Source of the DNA: Thermodesulfovibrionales bacterium
GTDB taxonomy: Bacteria; Nitrospirota; Thermodesulfovibrionia; Thermodesulfovibrionales; SM23-35
Direction of reading: 5' to 3'
Length of the DNA: 42,751 nucleotides
Assembly: GCA_020062205.1 (NCBI GenBank)
Contig: JAGUWT010000230.1
Span: 1 to 42,751 of the forward strand
Below, in pieces: positions 29,427-38,940 of this stretch (positions are counted from its first letter, which is position 1; the number at the start of each line of letters is the position of its first letter). The position numbers and the translations under genes were made by a program. Under the pieces are notes generated by a model that did not search any database, was not told where the DNA came from, and was given only the letters and a program-made list of their open reading frames with translations.

Positions 29427-30422
29427 ATGGCAACAATAAAAGTCTTTATTACAGATTATATAACATCTCCTGATATTGAGCGCGCGGTTTTGGGAGAAGG
29501 AGTCTCAATCGAGTGCCTTAATACAGAAGATGAGGCTGAGTTTCCTGATTCCATCGAAGAAGAGGCAGATGCCCTGCTTGTGTGGCATGCACGCATAACG
29601 GAGAAGACCATCAGACGACTTAAAAAATGCAGGGTTATTGTCCGTTACGGCGTTGGATATGATAACGTGGATTTCAGATGTGCGCAGAGATACGGTATCC
29701 CTTTCTGCAATACACCTGATTACGGTATCCATGAAGTTGCGGATACCACCTGCGGCATGATACTTGCGTTTATCAGGAAAATTTTTTCTTATCACCATTC
29801 AGCGCAAAGATTTTCTTCGGGTTGGCAGGAACATACGCAACCGCCGATAAAACGTTCCACACAGCATAATTTAGGTATTATCGGGATTGGCCGTATTGGC
29901 TCTGCAGTGGCTTTAAGGATGAAGGCATTTGGAATAAGCATAGGTTTTTATGATCCGTATGTGCCGAGTGGATATGAAAAGACCCTCGGGGTGCAACGTT
30001 TTGAATCCCGAGAAGAACTGCTTAAATTCTCAAGCATAGTCTCCCTGCATGTGCCCCTTAATGAAGAGACACGCTGGATGGTTGATGAGAGGTTTATACA
30101 GAATTTAAATGATAATACAACCCTTATTAATACAGCTCGTGGAAAGATAGTAAAGGATCTAGATGTCCTGTATGATGGACTGGTTTCAAGCAAACTTGCG
30201 GCTGTGGGTTTGGATGTTTTGCCTGAGGAGCCTCCGTTGCCTTCAGAACGCTTGATACAGGCATGGAAAGATGTAAATTCCGATTTTCATCAGAGAATTA
30301 TTATTAACCCTCACACTTCATATTTTTCCGATCAGGCATGGCGTGAGATGAGAGAAAAGGCCGCAGAAAACGTTAAGAGAATCCTGGAGGGAAAGAGCCC
30401 CAGGAATCTAATTACTTCTTAA
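29427..30422 (+). CDS. D-isomer-specific 2-hydroxyacid dehydrogenase (CtBP-like)
   Basis: VIVRYGVGYDNVDFRCAQRYGIPFCNTPDYGIHEVADTTCGMIL; LGIIGIGRIGSAVALRMKAFG; NTARGKIVKDLDVLYDGL; GLDVLPEEPP. Confidence 0.92.
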   Translation: MATIKVFITDYITSPDIERAVLGEGVSIECLNTEDEAEFPDSIEEEADALLVWHARITEKTIRRLKKCRVIVRYGVGYDNVDFRCAQRYGIPFCNTPDYGIHEVADTTCGMILAFIRKIFSYHHSAQRFSSGWQEHTQPPIKRSTQHNLGIIGIGRIGSAVALRMKAFGISIGFYDPYVPSGYEKTLGVQRFESREELLKFSSIVSLHVPLNEETRWMVDERFIQNLNDNTTLINTARGKIVKDLDVLYDGLVSSKLAAVGLDVLPEEPPLPSERLIQAWKDVNSDFHQRIIINPHTSYFSDQAWREMREKAAENVKRILEGKSPRNLITS

Positions 30423-30438
30423 AGACAGCATAACAAAA

Positions 30439-32433
30439 ATGATAGCTAAAAATCTTCTGATCGTAGATAATTGTGAGGGGAAAGTTTTTGACCAATATGT
30501 GGGGGACAACTTAAATGAGTCCGAATGGGAAATATTGACTTTGGGCGCTACAGAAACATTGTATTTTGGCAGAAATAAGGCCAAGTTACAACAGCAGTTA
30601 GCTAACTATTCGTTTATTGACCTGACAGAATATTATCTAAAGGCACAAGAATTAACCAAGGAATATTGTCTTCGTTTAAAATTTGAGTTTCCCAAAAAAA
30701 AGATATGGAAAGGAAAAACTTTATTTGATCTTTTAAGTTTTAAAGAGTTTAATCTTTGGTGGTTTACTACGTTTTCAGAAATGGGGACTTTCAGGATTAA
30801 ATTCATTGATCAAATATATTTTCTGTCTTTAATTCAACTTGTTATTTCCAGCAGAGAAAAGTATGACAATATATGTCTGGATATCAAAGACTGTCCACTT
30901 AACTCGATATTAACTGATTATTTTCGAAAAGAGAATATGAATGTCTTTACAACAAGACATTACTCTAATATCAGAAATACACTAACCCGTAGGTTCCCAT
31001 TATTGTGGTGGATAATTTCGGTTACAAGTTTCTTATCACTTCAATTGGTGAAAACTGCTATTTTGAAATTATTCAATATAGGTTTTAATCCTGATAGTAA
31101 AAATTTTTATCTTTTTTTCAGTTTCTATCCATTACTCTGGAAAAATAAAGAAGAAAAAAATATCAGGAATGCAATTTATAACGACTTACCGGAGCAATTA
31201 TCTGAAGTAGCTCCGTCATATCATGCAGTATTTATCACAAACATTGGGGAACTCTGGAAGCAAAGAAAATCTATCCATGATGTTTTTCAGAATGGAAAAA
31301 TTATACCTGTAGAGAGATTTATTACCTTAAAGAACTATTGGTTTTTGTTAAGTATTAAGTTAGTAAAATTAATATTTAATTACAGCTTTTTTGTTTCAAA
31401 AAAAATAAAAGAATTCTATAACGGGTATGATATAACTAAACTTGTTGTCGGGACCTTCAATTCATCTCTGGGAGATCATGAACTATTCAGGGATGTTTTG
31501 ATCTATTTTGCTCTTACCAATATATTCAGAAAGTATGATGTTAGAGGCATTATTCATGCCTCTGAGTTTCAATGTTATGAAAAAGCTATCTGGTATGCAG
31601 CAAAAAATAAATGTAAAGTTTTCGCTCTACAGCACTCTGCCATAGGGAAAAACTGGTTAAATTATTATTTCTGCCCAGATGAAATACCTTTGTATTTAGG
31701 AGATAAAAGGCCTTCATGGAATATGCCGTTACCTGATTTATACCTTACCTCTGGTGTTTATCCATATGAAGTTATAGTGCAAAACAAAATCCCTGAAAAT
31801 ATGCTCAGGTTGTGTGGCGCCGTCAGATACGATAAATTGGCTTCTTATATTCAGCACAAACCCTCAAAGATTGAGTTAAGAAAAAAATATAATATTCAAA
31901 ACAAAATGAAAGTACTTTTGGTATTTAGTGGCGTCAACAGAGAGGAATCTATAAATATGATTAGTAATATTAGCTTCGCTTTGCAGGAGATAGACGCTGG
32001 CATTTTAGTTCTGTTCAAGTCACACCCGCTTAGAATAATAGATGAAGAGTTTAAAAAGATTATGAGAACAAACAATGTAAGGGTCCCTTTTGATACTATT
32101 CCAGTTAATGCAAATTATTTTGAATATATAACTTTAGCTGATGTTACATGTTTTTGTAATTCAACAATCGGTATAGAATCAATTGCCTTAGGAACCCATG
32201 CTGTTAGTTTTGATAATATTCATAGTATGGTTAGTTTCGACATGATCGAAGTAGGTGATGCAGTATTCCATGTGAAGAACCCATGTGAATTGAGACAGGC
32301 ATTGGATAAGATCCTAAGAGGAGATGAAATATTAAAAATGGTTGAGAATCTTTGGTCAGATGCCATTTATAAAACGTTTTATTCTTTAGACGGAAAATCT
32401 CATAAAAGGTTTATCGAATGTTTAAAGAATTGA
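30439..32433 (+). CDS. Second large surface-carbohydrate biosynthesis / GT-B-like protein
   Basis: C-term DAGILVLFKSHPLRIIDEEFKKIM...ITLADVTCFCNSTIGIESIALGTHAVSFDN; central CKVFALQHSAIG. Confidence 0.6.
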   Translation: MIAKNLLIVDNCEGKVFDQYVGDNLNESEWEILTLGATETLYFGRNKAKLQQQLANYSFIDLTEYYLKAQELTKEYCLRLKFEFPKKKIWKGKTLFDLLSFKEFNLWWFTTFSEMGTFRIKFIDQIYFLSLIQLVISSREKYDNICLDIKDCPLNSILTDYFRKENMNVFTTRHYSNIRNTLTRRFPLLWWIISVTSFLSLQLVKTAILKLFNIGFNPDSKNFYLFFSFYPLLWKNKEEKNIRNAIYNDLPEQLSEVAPSYHAVFITNIGELWKQRKSIHDVFQNGKIIPVERFITLKNYWFLLSIKLVKLIFNYSFFVSKKIKEFYNGYDITKLVVGTFNSSLGDHELFRDVLIYFALTNIFRKYDVRGIIHASEFQCYEKAIWYAAKNKCKVFALQHSAIGKNWLNYYFCPDEIPLYLGDKRPSWNMPLPDLYLTSGVYPYEVIVQNKIPENMLRLCGAVRYDKLASYIQHKPSKIELRKKYNIQNKMKVLLVFSGVNREESINMISNISFALQEIDAGILVLFKSHPLRIIDEEFKKIMRTNNVRVPFDTIPVNANYFEYITLADVTCFCNSTIGIESIALGTHAVSFDNIHSMVSFDMIEVGDAVFHVKNPCELRQALDKILRGDEILKMVENLWSDAIYKTFYSLDGKSHKRFIECLKN

Positions 32434-32447
32434 AGAGGTTTAAAAAT

Positions 32448-32535
32448 ATGAAAGGCCCTTTAGTTACAGTACAGTATTAATGCCTGTTTATAACGGTGGG
32501 GAATATCTCAAATTCCTATCTATATTATCTATATG
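32448..32535 (+). pseudogene. N-terminal remnant of a family 2 glycosyltransferase, frameshifted and truncated
   Basis: MKGPLVTV in one frame, then after an apparent 1-nt deletion LMPVYNGGEYLKFL in another, ending just where the next ORF begins. Confidence 0.75.
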
Positions 32536-34011
32536 AACCGCTCATTTAGGATGTCTGCCGCAGTGATCGCCGGAGGTGCGGCCGTGGGTTTGCTTGTACA
32601 TGCCCTGGCGTCAAATCCCCAACTGGCGATGCCTTTAGCTGCGGCTGTATTCTTATTGGGCATAGTGTTTCAAGAGCGTGTCCTCTACTACTTCATCGTG
32701 GGGACTATGCCGTTGCACCATAATGCATGGGTGCTCTCGGATATCGGTTTTGGGGCAATCCCTGTGCTGGTGCCAGTTTTGGCGGCTTCCGTCATTGCCA
32801 AACAGATGTTGAAAGGCAGTCCTTTTCGGTTTCCCAAGAGGATGAGACCGGCGATCATTTTCATTGCTCTCGCGGCACTATCAATTGCCTTCGCCGAATC
32901 GAAGGCTGACGCCCTAAACCTTATGGCCTGGGAGAGGGCATTCGTTCGAGTGCTGCTTTTCCCTTACGTTGCTTGGGTCATTTTTATATCGCTCTGTCCC
33001 GAGGCACAGGTGAAATTTCTGAGCCGCCAGACCGCTGTTGTGCTCTTCGTAACGTTTGCCGGCGTTGTTCTTTCCTTCCTCCAAGTTTTGACTGGAGAAT
33101 TTTATTTTATCTCAAGCCAATGGGAGAACTATAGTGTTCACAGTGCGCTCTTAGCGCGCCCCATAGGTCTAGCCGACTATCCAATCGCATGGGGGGTCTT
33201 TCTGCTCATCCCCTTCTTCATGGTGCTCGCCGAAGCATCAGCAGGCATCATCCTGTATAAATGGTTTGCTGCGGGCATTATCCTGGTAGGGTTAGTGATT
33301 TCCGGAACCCGAGGTGCTTGGCTAGGGGGATTGGTTGCGATGCTCTGGTTTTTCTCTAAAGCACGGCATCGAAGGAGGGCCGTCTTCTTGCCACTCCTAT
33401 TCGTCGTACTAATCACGGGTGGGGTCATATTCAGTGTCGGGGCCTTCCGTAATATTTCATGGGAGAGGATCGAAACGGGTGAGGAAGGACTAATAGGTCG
33501 ATTGCCGATATTGCTTGGGGTAGTTAACATGGCCATCAGTCATCCCATCATTGGGGTCGGCATAGGAAATGTCCCTATCTACCTTCTAAACCACGCGCGC
33601 GAACTCTTGGGTGACTTCAGGGTCGAATACTGGCAGCATTGGATCGGACGCAGCGAAGCAACTCATGCGCACAATATGCTCTTGGGCATCTGGGCAGAAA
33701 TAGGCACTTTCGGCCTGCTCGCGCTGTGCTGGCTCCTCTGGAGAGGCTGGCAGAATTTCCAATCGTTCTCAATGCCAAGCGGGGTTGATGATTCGCTGAG
33801 CCGTGGCATATCGCTAATGCGGATCCGAGATGGTCTGCAAGCCGCCTATCTTGCCATCATTGTGGCGTCATTCTTTCAAGCAATCGACCATTATTTGTTT
33901 CTCTGGTTCTTACTCGCCGCGTCTTTCATGCTGAAGAGTTATGCCACGAGGCTGCGGATTACGGATCCGCAGCCTGCGCTTAGTGTGAAGGGTCATAAAT
34001 ACGTTGATTGA
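32533..34011 (+). CDS. O-antigen ligase/polymerase-like membrane protein (Wzy_C-type)
   Basis: Polytopic hydrophobic protein; SGTRGAWLGGLVAMLWFF; HPIIGVGIGNVPIYL; ATHAHNMLLGIWAEIGTFGLLALCWLLW. Confidence 0.85.
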   Translation: MNRSFRMSAAVIAGGAAVGLLVHALASNPQLAMPLAAAVFLLGIVFQERVLYYFIVGTMPLHHNAWVLSDIGFGAIPVLVPVLAASVIAKQMLKGSPFRFPKRMRPAIIFIALAALSIAFAESKADALNLMAWERAFVRVLLFPYVAWVIFISLCPEAQVKFLSRQTAVVLFVTFAGVVLSFLQVLTGEFYFISSQWENYSVHSALLARPIGLADYPIAWGVFLLIPFFMVLAEASAGIILYKWFAAGIILVGLVISGTRGAWLGGLVAMLWFFSKARHRRRAVFLPLLFVVLITGGVIFSVGAFRNISWERIETGEEGLIGRLPILLGVVNMAISHPIIGVGIGNVPIYLLNHARELLGDFRVEYWQHWIGRSEATHAHNMLLGIWAEIGTFGLLALCWLLWRGWQNFQSFSMPSGVDDSLSRGISLMRIRDGLQAAYLAIIVASFFQAIDHYLFLWFLLAASFMLKSYATRLRITDPQPALSVKGHKYVD

Positions 34012-34065
34012 GCGTCGGGGATACTTACGCGCGAAAGGGTTTCATAGAAAGTATGAACTGAGTGA

Positions 34066-34155
34066 GGGCAATGGGCGCGGGGGAAATTTAATCGGGAGTT
34101 TAAGGAAGAGGCAGTACGACTGATAACAGAGGGAAGACGACCTGTATCTACGGTG
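34066..34155 (+). mobile_element. IS3-family-type OrfA (transposase N-terminus) remnant
   Basis: Frame from 34084 reads KFNREFKEEAVRLITEGRRPVSTV, resembling IS3/IS911 OrfA N-termini; no downstream transposase. Confidence 0.6.
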
Positions 34156-34235
34156 TGTCCACTTTTTTGGCAAGAGCAAAAAGAATCTTAATGAATTAAT
34201 GAGATGGAGTATCATTGAAGGGAGTACGCGGATAA

Positions 34236-35135
34236 ATGTATATCAGCGCTGTAATACCTACACGAAATCGTCCCGATGATTTAATACGCACAGTCAATTC
34301 CATCATTAGACAAAATCTCTTGCCTGATGAATTGTTGATAATTGATCAGAGTAGGGATGATATATCCAAAAATCTGGTAATGAATCTATTCGCCGAACAA
34401 GGGGATAGTATAAACTTAAAATATATTCTTGATGATTCGATACAAGGTCTCGTAGCCGCCAAAGAAGTTGCCGTATCCATAGGTTTGGGAGACATTATAA
34501 TGTTTTTGGAAGATGATGTAGTGCTTGAGGAGGATTATATAGATAATATGGCACAGGGATTTATTGATCATCCTGAAATGATGGGTTCATGCGGTGTTGT
34601 TACAGAAGTGCCGAATGTAAATAAATTTTATCAATCATTTTTTCATCTTTTCCACCGGGGCATTTTCTACGACAAGAGGGTAGGTGTTCATGGCAATTCA
34701 AAAAAATGGGAGCAACTTTTGATTCAAAGCAATTATTTGAGCGGCGGCCTTTCTGCATACAGACGTGAGGTATTTGAAAAGGTAAAATTTGATACGAAAA
34801 ATGACTTTTTTATGCTTGAAGATATTAATTTCTCGACCCGTGTTGTCAGGGAGTTTGGAGAAGACAGATTTTTTATAAATACCAGTGCTCGTCTGCAACA
34901 CAAAATGTCAGCAGTTAACCGTAGTAAATTTAAAGTGCGTTATGAACGAAAGTTGCGTGAATATATTTGTTTTTACAAACTAAACTGTGACCAGAAGATG
35001 TCTCTGACAAATCTCCTCTGGCTGCTTATCGGCCTCTTTATCGAGGCATGTTTCGAGTCTTTAAAATCGCTCAATTTTGGTCCTTTAAAAGGCTCCCTTG
35101 CCGGTCTTGTTAAAGGAATCAGGCAGAAGATCTAG
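34236..35135 (+). CDS. Glycosyltransferase family 2
   Basis: YISAVIPTRNRPDDLIRTVNSIIRQNLLPDELLIIDQS; GDIIMFLEDDVVLEEDYIDNM. Confidence 0.9.
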   Translation: MYISAVIPTRNRPDDLIRTVNSIIRQNLLPDELLIIDQSRDDISKNLVMNLFAEQGDSINLKYILDDSIQGLVAAKEVAVSIGLGDIIMFLEDDVVLEEDYIDNMAQGFIDHPEMMGSCGVVTEVPNVNKFYQSFFHLFHRGIFYDKRVGVHGNSKKWEQLLIQSNYLSGGLSAYRREVFEKVKFDTKNDFFMLEDINFSTRVVREFGEDRFFINTSARLQHKMSAVNRSKFKVRYERKLREYICFYKLNCDQKMSLTNLLWLLIGLFIEACFESLKSLNFGPLKGSLAGLVKGIRQKI

Positions 35136-36126
35136 CCTGTATAGCTTAGACAATTTGGAAAATAAAGCAATTTTTGTTACTGGTGCTACTGGTTTTATAG
35201 GGAGACAATTGGTTGCCGATCTCCTAAAAGAAAATGTATCGGTCTATGCTCTTATTCGTGAAAATAGCAATAGATCGAATATGGATAAAAGAATACATTT
35301 TATTAAAGGCGATATTACTGAGAATATCGTTTTACCCAGCGGAATTAAAACTATATATCATTGTGCAGGGATAATATCGAGAAGGGATCAAATGGAAAAT
35401 GTTAATGTCCATGGTTCACAAAATATAGTTGATGCTGCATTAAAACAAAACTGCCGGTTAATTCATCTTTCGAGTGCTGGAGTTGTGGGACGAACCAGGG
35501 AAAACTATATCGATGAAAATACAGAATGCAATCCGCAGAACCTTTACGAGCAAACCAAGCTTGAAGCTGAAAAAATTGTAAAAAAAGGCATTGCTATGGG
35601 ATTGAAAGCTCAAATACTGAGACCCACTATTGTTTTTGGGACTGGAAGAGAGCCTGCTAATGATAGTTTTCTTCAACTTATTATTGCTATGAAGTCCGGC
35701 CGTTACAAAAATATTGGCGCTGGTAGCAGCGTATATAATATAGTCCATGTTAATGAAGTCGTTCATGCCATGCGCGCACTGGATAGTGACGATATCTCAA
35801 ATGGTGGGATATATTTTATTAATACTCCGATAACTTTTAAAGAGATGTACAGAATTGTTCAGGAAGAAACAAAGGGTAAAGTTAATAAACCATCCAGTAT
35901 CCCTTATTCAATAGCCTTCGGTGCTGCTGCAATTCTTTCTGCAATTTCGCTCATAGCCGGTAAAAAAATGCCCTTAACTCTCTCACGATTGAAGGCACTG
36001 ACGAATAAAAAAGTCTTCTCACAGAATTGCCTCATAGATATGACTTCCTACCGTCCTCTTGTAACAGTGGAAGATTATATTAGGCAAGCCTGCAGGGAGT
36101 ATGCTGAAAAAGGTCTGTTAAACTAA
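35098..36126 (+). CDS. NAD-dependent epimerase/dehydratase
   Basis: AIFVTGATGFIGRQLVADLLKENVSVYALIRE; HLSSAGVVG; YEQTKLEAEKIV. Start uncertain (TTG 35098 or TTG 35155). Confidence 0.88.
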   Translation: MPVLLKESGRRSSLYSLDNLENKAIFVTGATGFIGRQLVADLLKENVSVYALIRENSNRSNMDKRIHFIKGDITENIVLPSGIKTIYHCAGIISRRDQMENVNVHGSQNIVDAALKQNCRLIHLSSAGVVGRTRENYIDENTECNPQNLYEQTKLEAEKIVKKGIAMGLKAQILRPTIVFGTGREPANDSFLQLIIAMKSGRYKNIGAGSSVYNIVHVNEVVHAMRALDSDDISNGGIYFINTPITFKEMYRIVQEETKGKVNKPSSIPYSIAFGAAAILSAISLIAGKKMPLTLSRLKALTNKKVFSQNCLIDMTSYRPLVTVEDYIRQACREYAEKGLLN

Positions 36127-36129
36127 ATT

Positions 36130-36795
36130 ATGAAGCTTAACAAAAGTCGTCTACTCATTGTCATCTCTATCATTGTTTTAACGACCAGCATCTTGCTTTT
36201 TAGTGTCAGATTGGCAGGATACTGGCTTCTAAACAGTGACAACCCACAAGAGGCAGACGCAATTGTCGTGCTCGCCGGAAACCCCACCAGAGCCTTTTAT
36301 GCTGCAGACCTCTATGTAAAAGGGTATGCCCCGAAAATATACATCAGTAAACCCATCCGTTTACATCATGAGCGATTGTTGGATGAACTCGGGGTGATTT
36401 CACCTTATGCAGAGGATATCTACAGACAGGTGCTTTTGAAAAAGGGTGTTCCTGATTCACATATTCAGGTGTTCGGAAAATCATCAATAAGCACTGTTGA
36501 AGAGGCAGAGGCTATTAAGGAACTCTTTAAAGGTTCTAATAAACGCCTTTTAGTCATTACTTCTCCTTACCATACAAGAAGGACAAAGATGATCATCAGA
36601 GATGTATTAGGGGGATACGATGTTAAAGTTGTAGCGACACCTTATGAACCATTTCCCAAAAAATGGTGGACAGATCAGGACTCAGCAAGAAATGTAATTC
36701 TTGAGGCATTTAAAATTCTATTTTATAAGTTAGGTGGCACTTTCATTCCGGGACGGATTGAAATTATGGGTTTATGGCTGCAACGGAAAAGCTGA
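36130..36795 (+). CDS. YdcF/ElyC/SanA-family protein (DUF218)
   Basis: N-term TM helix; ADAIVVLAGNPTRAFYAADLYVKGYAPKIYIS; LLVITSPYHTRRTKMI. Confidence 0.82.
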   Translation: MKLNKSRLLIVISIIVLTTSILLFSVRLAGYWLLNSDNPQEADAIVVLAGNPTRAFYAADLYVKGYAPKIYISKPIRLHHERLLDELGVISPYAEDIYRQVLLKKGVPDSHIQVFGKSSISTVEEAEAIKELFKGSNKRLLVITSPYHTRRTKMIIRDVLGGYDVKVVATPYEPFPKKWWTDQDSARNVILEAFKILFYKLGGTFIPGRIEIMGLWLQRKS

Positions 36796-37916
36796 AAATC
36801 TGCATTATCGTATCCAGCGAGATGACGGTCATGGTGTTCCTGCTCGACCAGATTGCGGCATTGAGCCGCCGATATGAAGTTACTGTAGTTGCCAACACAA
36901 GGAACAGGGATTTTCTGAATGCCATGGGAATAAAAGCGAACGTCTTTCCTGTCTGCATCGAAAGGAGGATAGCCCCGATCAGCGATATTAAGGCGCTGTT
37001 CTCCTTGCTTTATCTGTTTAAAAGGGAAAATTTTGCCATTATCCACTCCGTTACCCCAAAGGCCGGACTGCTGTCCATGACGGCAGGCTTTTTGGCTGGT
37101 GTCCCCAGTCGGGTTCATACATTTACAGGCCAGGTTTGGGTCACCAGTTCCGGAATGAAGAGGTGGTTCCTCAAAAGAATGGACAAGGTGCTGGCCGCCC
37201 TTGCCACAAATATCCTTGTCGACAGCTACTCGCAGAGGGAATTTCTGGTCGAGCATGGAATTGTTTCGAATGAGAAGTCCCGCGTTCTGGGGAAAGGCTC
37301 AATCAGCGGTGTCGATACAGATCGCTTCCGCCCCGACCCCCGTGCAAGATTGAAGACCCGGGGAAGGCTCGGCATCAGGGATGACGATATCGTCCTTCTA
37401 TATCTTGGCAGACTGAACAGGGACAAGGGGGTTCTGGATCTAGCCAAGGCATTCTCCGTCGTATGCGCCGCCCATCACGGTAATCTTCATCTCCTTGTTG
37501 TCGGCCCCGACGAGGAAAACATACGAGACAGCATTATTACACCGTATCCAAACAGGGTGCACTTTATTGAATACACTCATGAAGCAGAAAGATACATAGC
37601 CAGTGCCGACATATTCTGCCTACCTAGCTATCGAGAAGGATTCGGAAGCGTCATCATCGAGGCGGCATCGGCCGGGATCCCATCCGTTGGGTCGAGAATT
37701 TATGGGATTACCGATGCGATAGAAGAGGGTGTAACAGGGCTTCTGCATGACGCGGGCGATGTAAATCAGCTGGCAGTGAGATTGAGACAGCTTGTTGATG
37801 ACCCGGGGCTGAGGAGAAAAATGGGAGAAAATGCGCGCCTCTGGGCACAGCGTAATTTCTCAAAGGACATGCTGACCTCTGCCATGCTTGATTACTACAC
37901 GGAGATTTTGGGATAA
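36774..37916 (+). CDS. Glycosyltransferase family 4
   Basis: IIHSVTPKAGLLSMTAGFLAGVPSRVHTFTGQVW; LLYLGRLNRDKGVLDLAKAF; PSYREGFGSVIIEAASAGIPSVGSRIYGITDAI. Confidence 0.92.
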   Translation: MAATEKLKICIIVSSEMTVMVFLLDQIAALSRRYEVTVVANTRNRDFLNAMGIKANVFPVCIERRIAPISDIKALFSLLYLFKRENFAIIHSVTPKAGLLSMTAGFLAGVPSRVHTFTGQVWVTSSGMKRWFLKRMDKVLAALATNILVDSYSQREFLVEHGIVSNEKSRVLGKGSISGVDTDRFRPDPRARLKTRGRLGIRDDDIVLLYLGRLNRDKGVLDLAKAFSVVCAAHHGNLHLLVVGPDEENIRDSIITPYPNRVHFIEYTHEAERYIASADIFCLPSYREGFGSVIIEAASAGIPSVGSRIYGITDAIEEGVTGLLHDAGDVNQLAVRLRQLVDDPGLRRKMGENARLWAQRNFSKDMLTSAMLDYYTEILG

Positions 37917-37922
37917 TTTCCC

Positions 37923-38516
37923 ATGCTCAAGCGGTTGTTTGATTTTATGGTATCGCTCATTTTGCTTATTATATTGTCTCCGCTTATTGTCACGGTGACG
38001 ATAATGGTACGACTTATAATGGGCAGTCCTGTACTTTTCAGACAACAGAGACCTGGTTTGCATGCTAAGCCCTTTTTTTTGTATAAGTTTCGCACAATGA
38101 CTAATCGCCGTGATGTCGGGGGGCGGCTGTTGCCGGATGAGATGCGCCTGACGAAGTTCGGGAGTTTTCTCAGGAGATACAGTCTGGACGAGCTGCCCCA
38201 GCTCATCAACGTGCTCAGGGGCGATCTAAGCCTGGTAGGGCCGAGGCCGCTACTGATGGAGTATCTTCCGCTTTACAGCCCCGAGCAGGCCCGCCGTCAC
38301 GAAGTAAAACCCGGCATTACCGGATGGGCCCAGGTCAATGGTCGCAACGCCATTAGCTGGGAAGAAAAGTTTAGGTATGACATCTGGTATGTGGATAACT
38401 GCTCATTTTTGCTGGATTTAAAAATGCTCCTGATAACAGTAATCAATATTCTTAGAAGTGAAGGAATTAGCCAGGAAGGGCAGATTACTGCCGAAAAATT
38501 CAAAGGGAACAGATAA
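37923..38516 (+). CDS. PglC-like monotopic phosphoglycosyl transferase (sugar transferase)
   Basis: MLKRLFDFMVSLILLIILSPL; FLYKFRTMTN; YSLDELPQLINVLRGDLSLVGPRPLLMEYLPLYSPEQARRHEVKPGITGWAQVNGRN. Confidence 0.93.
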   Translation: MLKRLFDFMVSLILLIILSPLIVTVTIMVRLIMGSPVLFRQQRPGLHAKPFFLYKFRTMTNRRDVGGRLLPDEMRLTKFGSFLRRYSLDELPQLINVLRGDLSLVGPRPLLMEYLPLYSPEQARRHEVKPGITGWAQVNGRNAISWEEKFRYDIWYVDNCSFLLDLKMLLITVINILRSEGISQEGQITAEKFKGNR

Positions 38517-38521
38517 AATTT

Positions 38522-38935
38522 ATGAATGATAGATTTAAAGGCTGGAAGTACCTGGAGATAAAAGAGGGAAAATTAACCAAATACAATTGGTTAGTCCAAC
38601 ATAAAGATAAGCTCCTATTGGGATATAAAACTGATATAGGCGCATTTACTTATATTAATGCAAAAAATGGGGTAGTTATAGAAGACTTTGTCCAGATAGG
38701 TTCTCATTGCTCGATATATTCTATTTCTACAATTGATGAAAAGGAAGGGAGGGTAGTCTTAAAGAAAAATTGTAAAATAGGCAGCCACAGCATTATAATG
38801 CCTGGAATAACGATAGGAGAGAATTCGATTATTGGTGCCTTTAGTTTTGTAAATAAGGATATACCTGATAATGTTACTGCCTTTGGAATACCTATAAAGA
38901 TTATTAAAAGGCGTGTAAAGAAAAAAATCCCCTAA
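38522..38935 (+). CDS. Left-handed beta-helix (hexapeptide) acyltransferase
   Basis: YKTDIGAFTYINAKNGVVIEDFVQIGSHCSIYSIST; CKIGSHSIIMPGITIGENSIIGAFSFVNKDIPDNVTAFGIP. Confidence 0.88.
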   Translation: MNDRFKGWKYLEIKEGKLTKYNWLVQHKDKLLLGYKTDIGAFTYINAKNGVVIEDFVQIGSHCSIYSISTIDEKEGRVVLKKNCKIGSHSIIMPGITIGENSIIGAFSFVNKDIPDNVTAFGIPIKIIKRRVKKKIP

Positions 38936-38940
38936 ATCCT

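Noticed and set aside
36723-37256. Minus-strand ORF (177 aa)
   Set aside because: Antisense to a strongly supported GT4 gene
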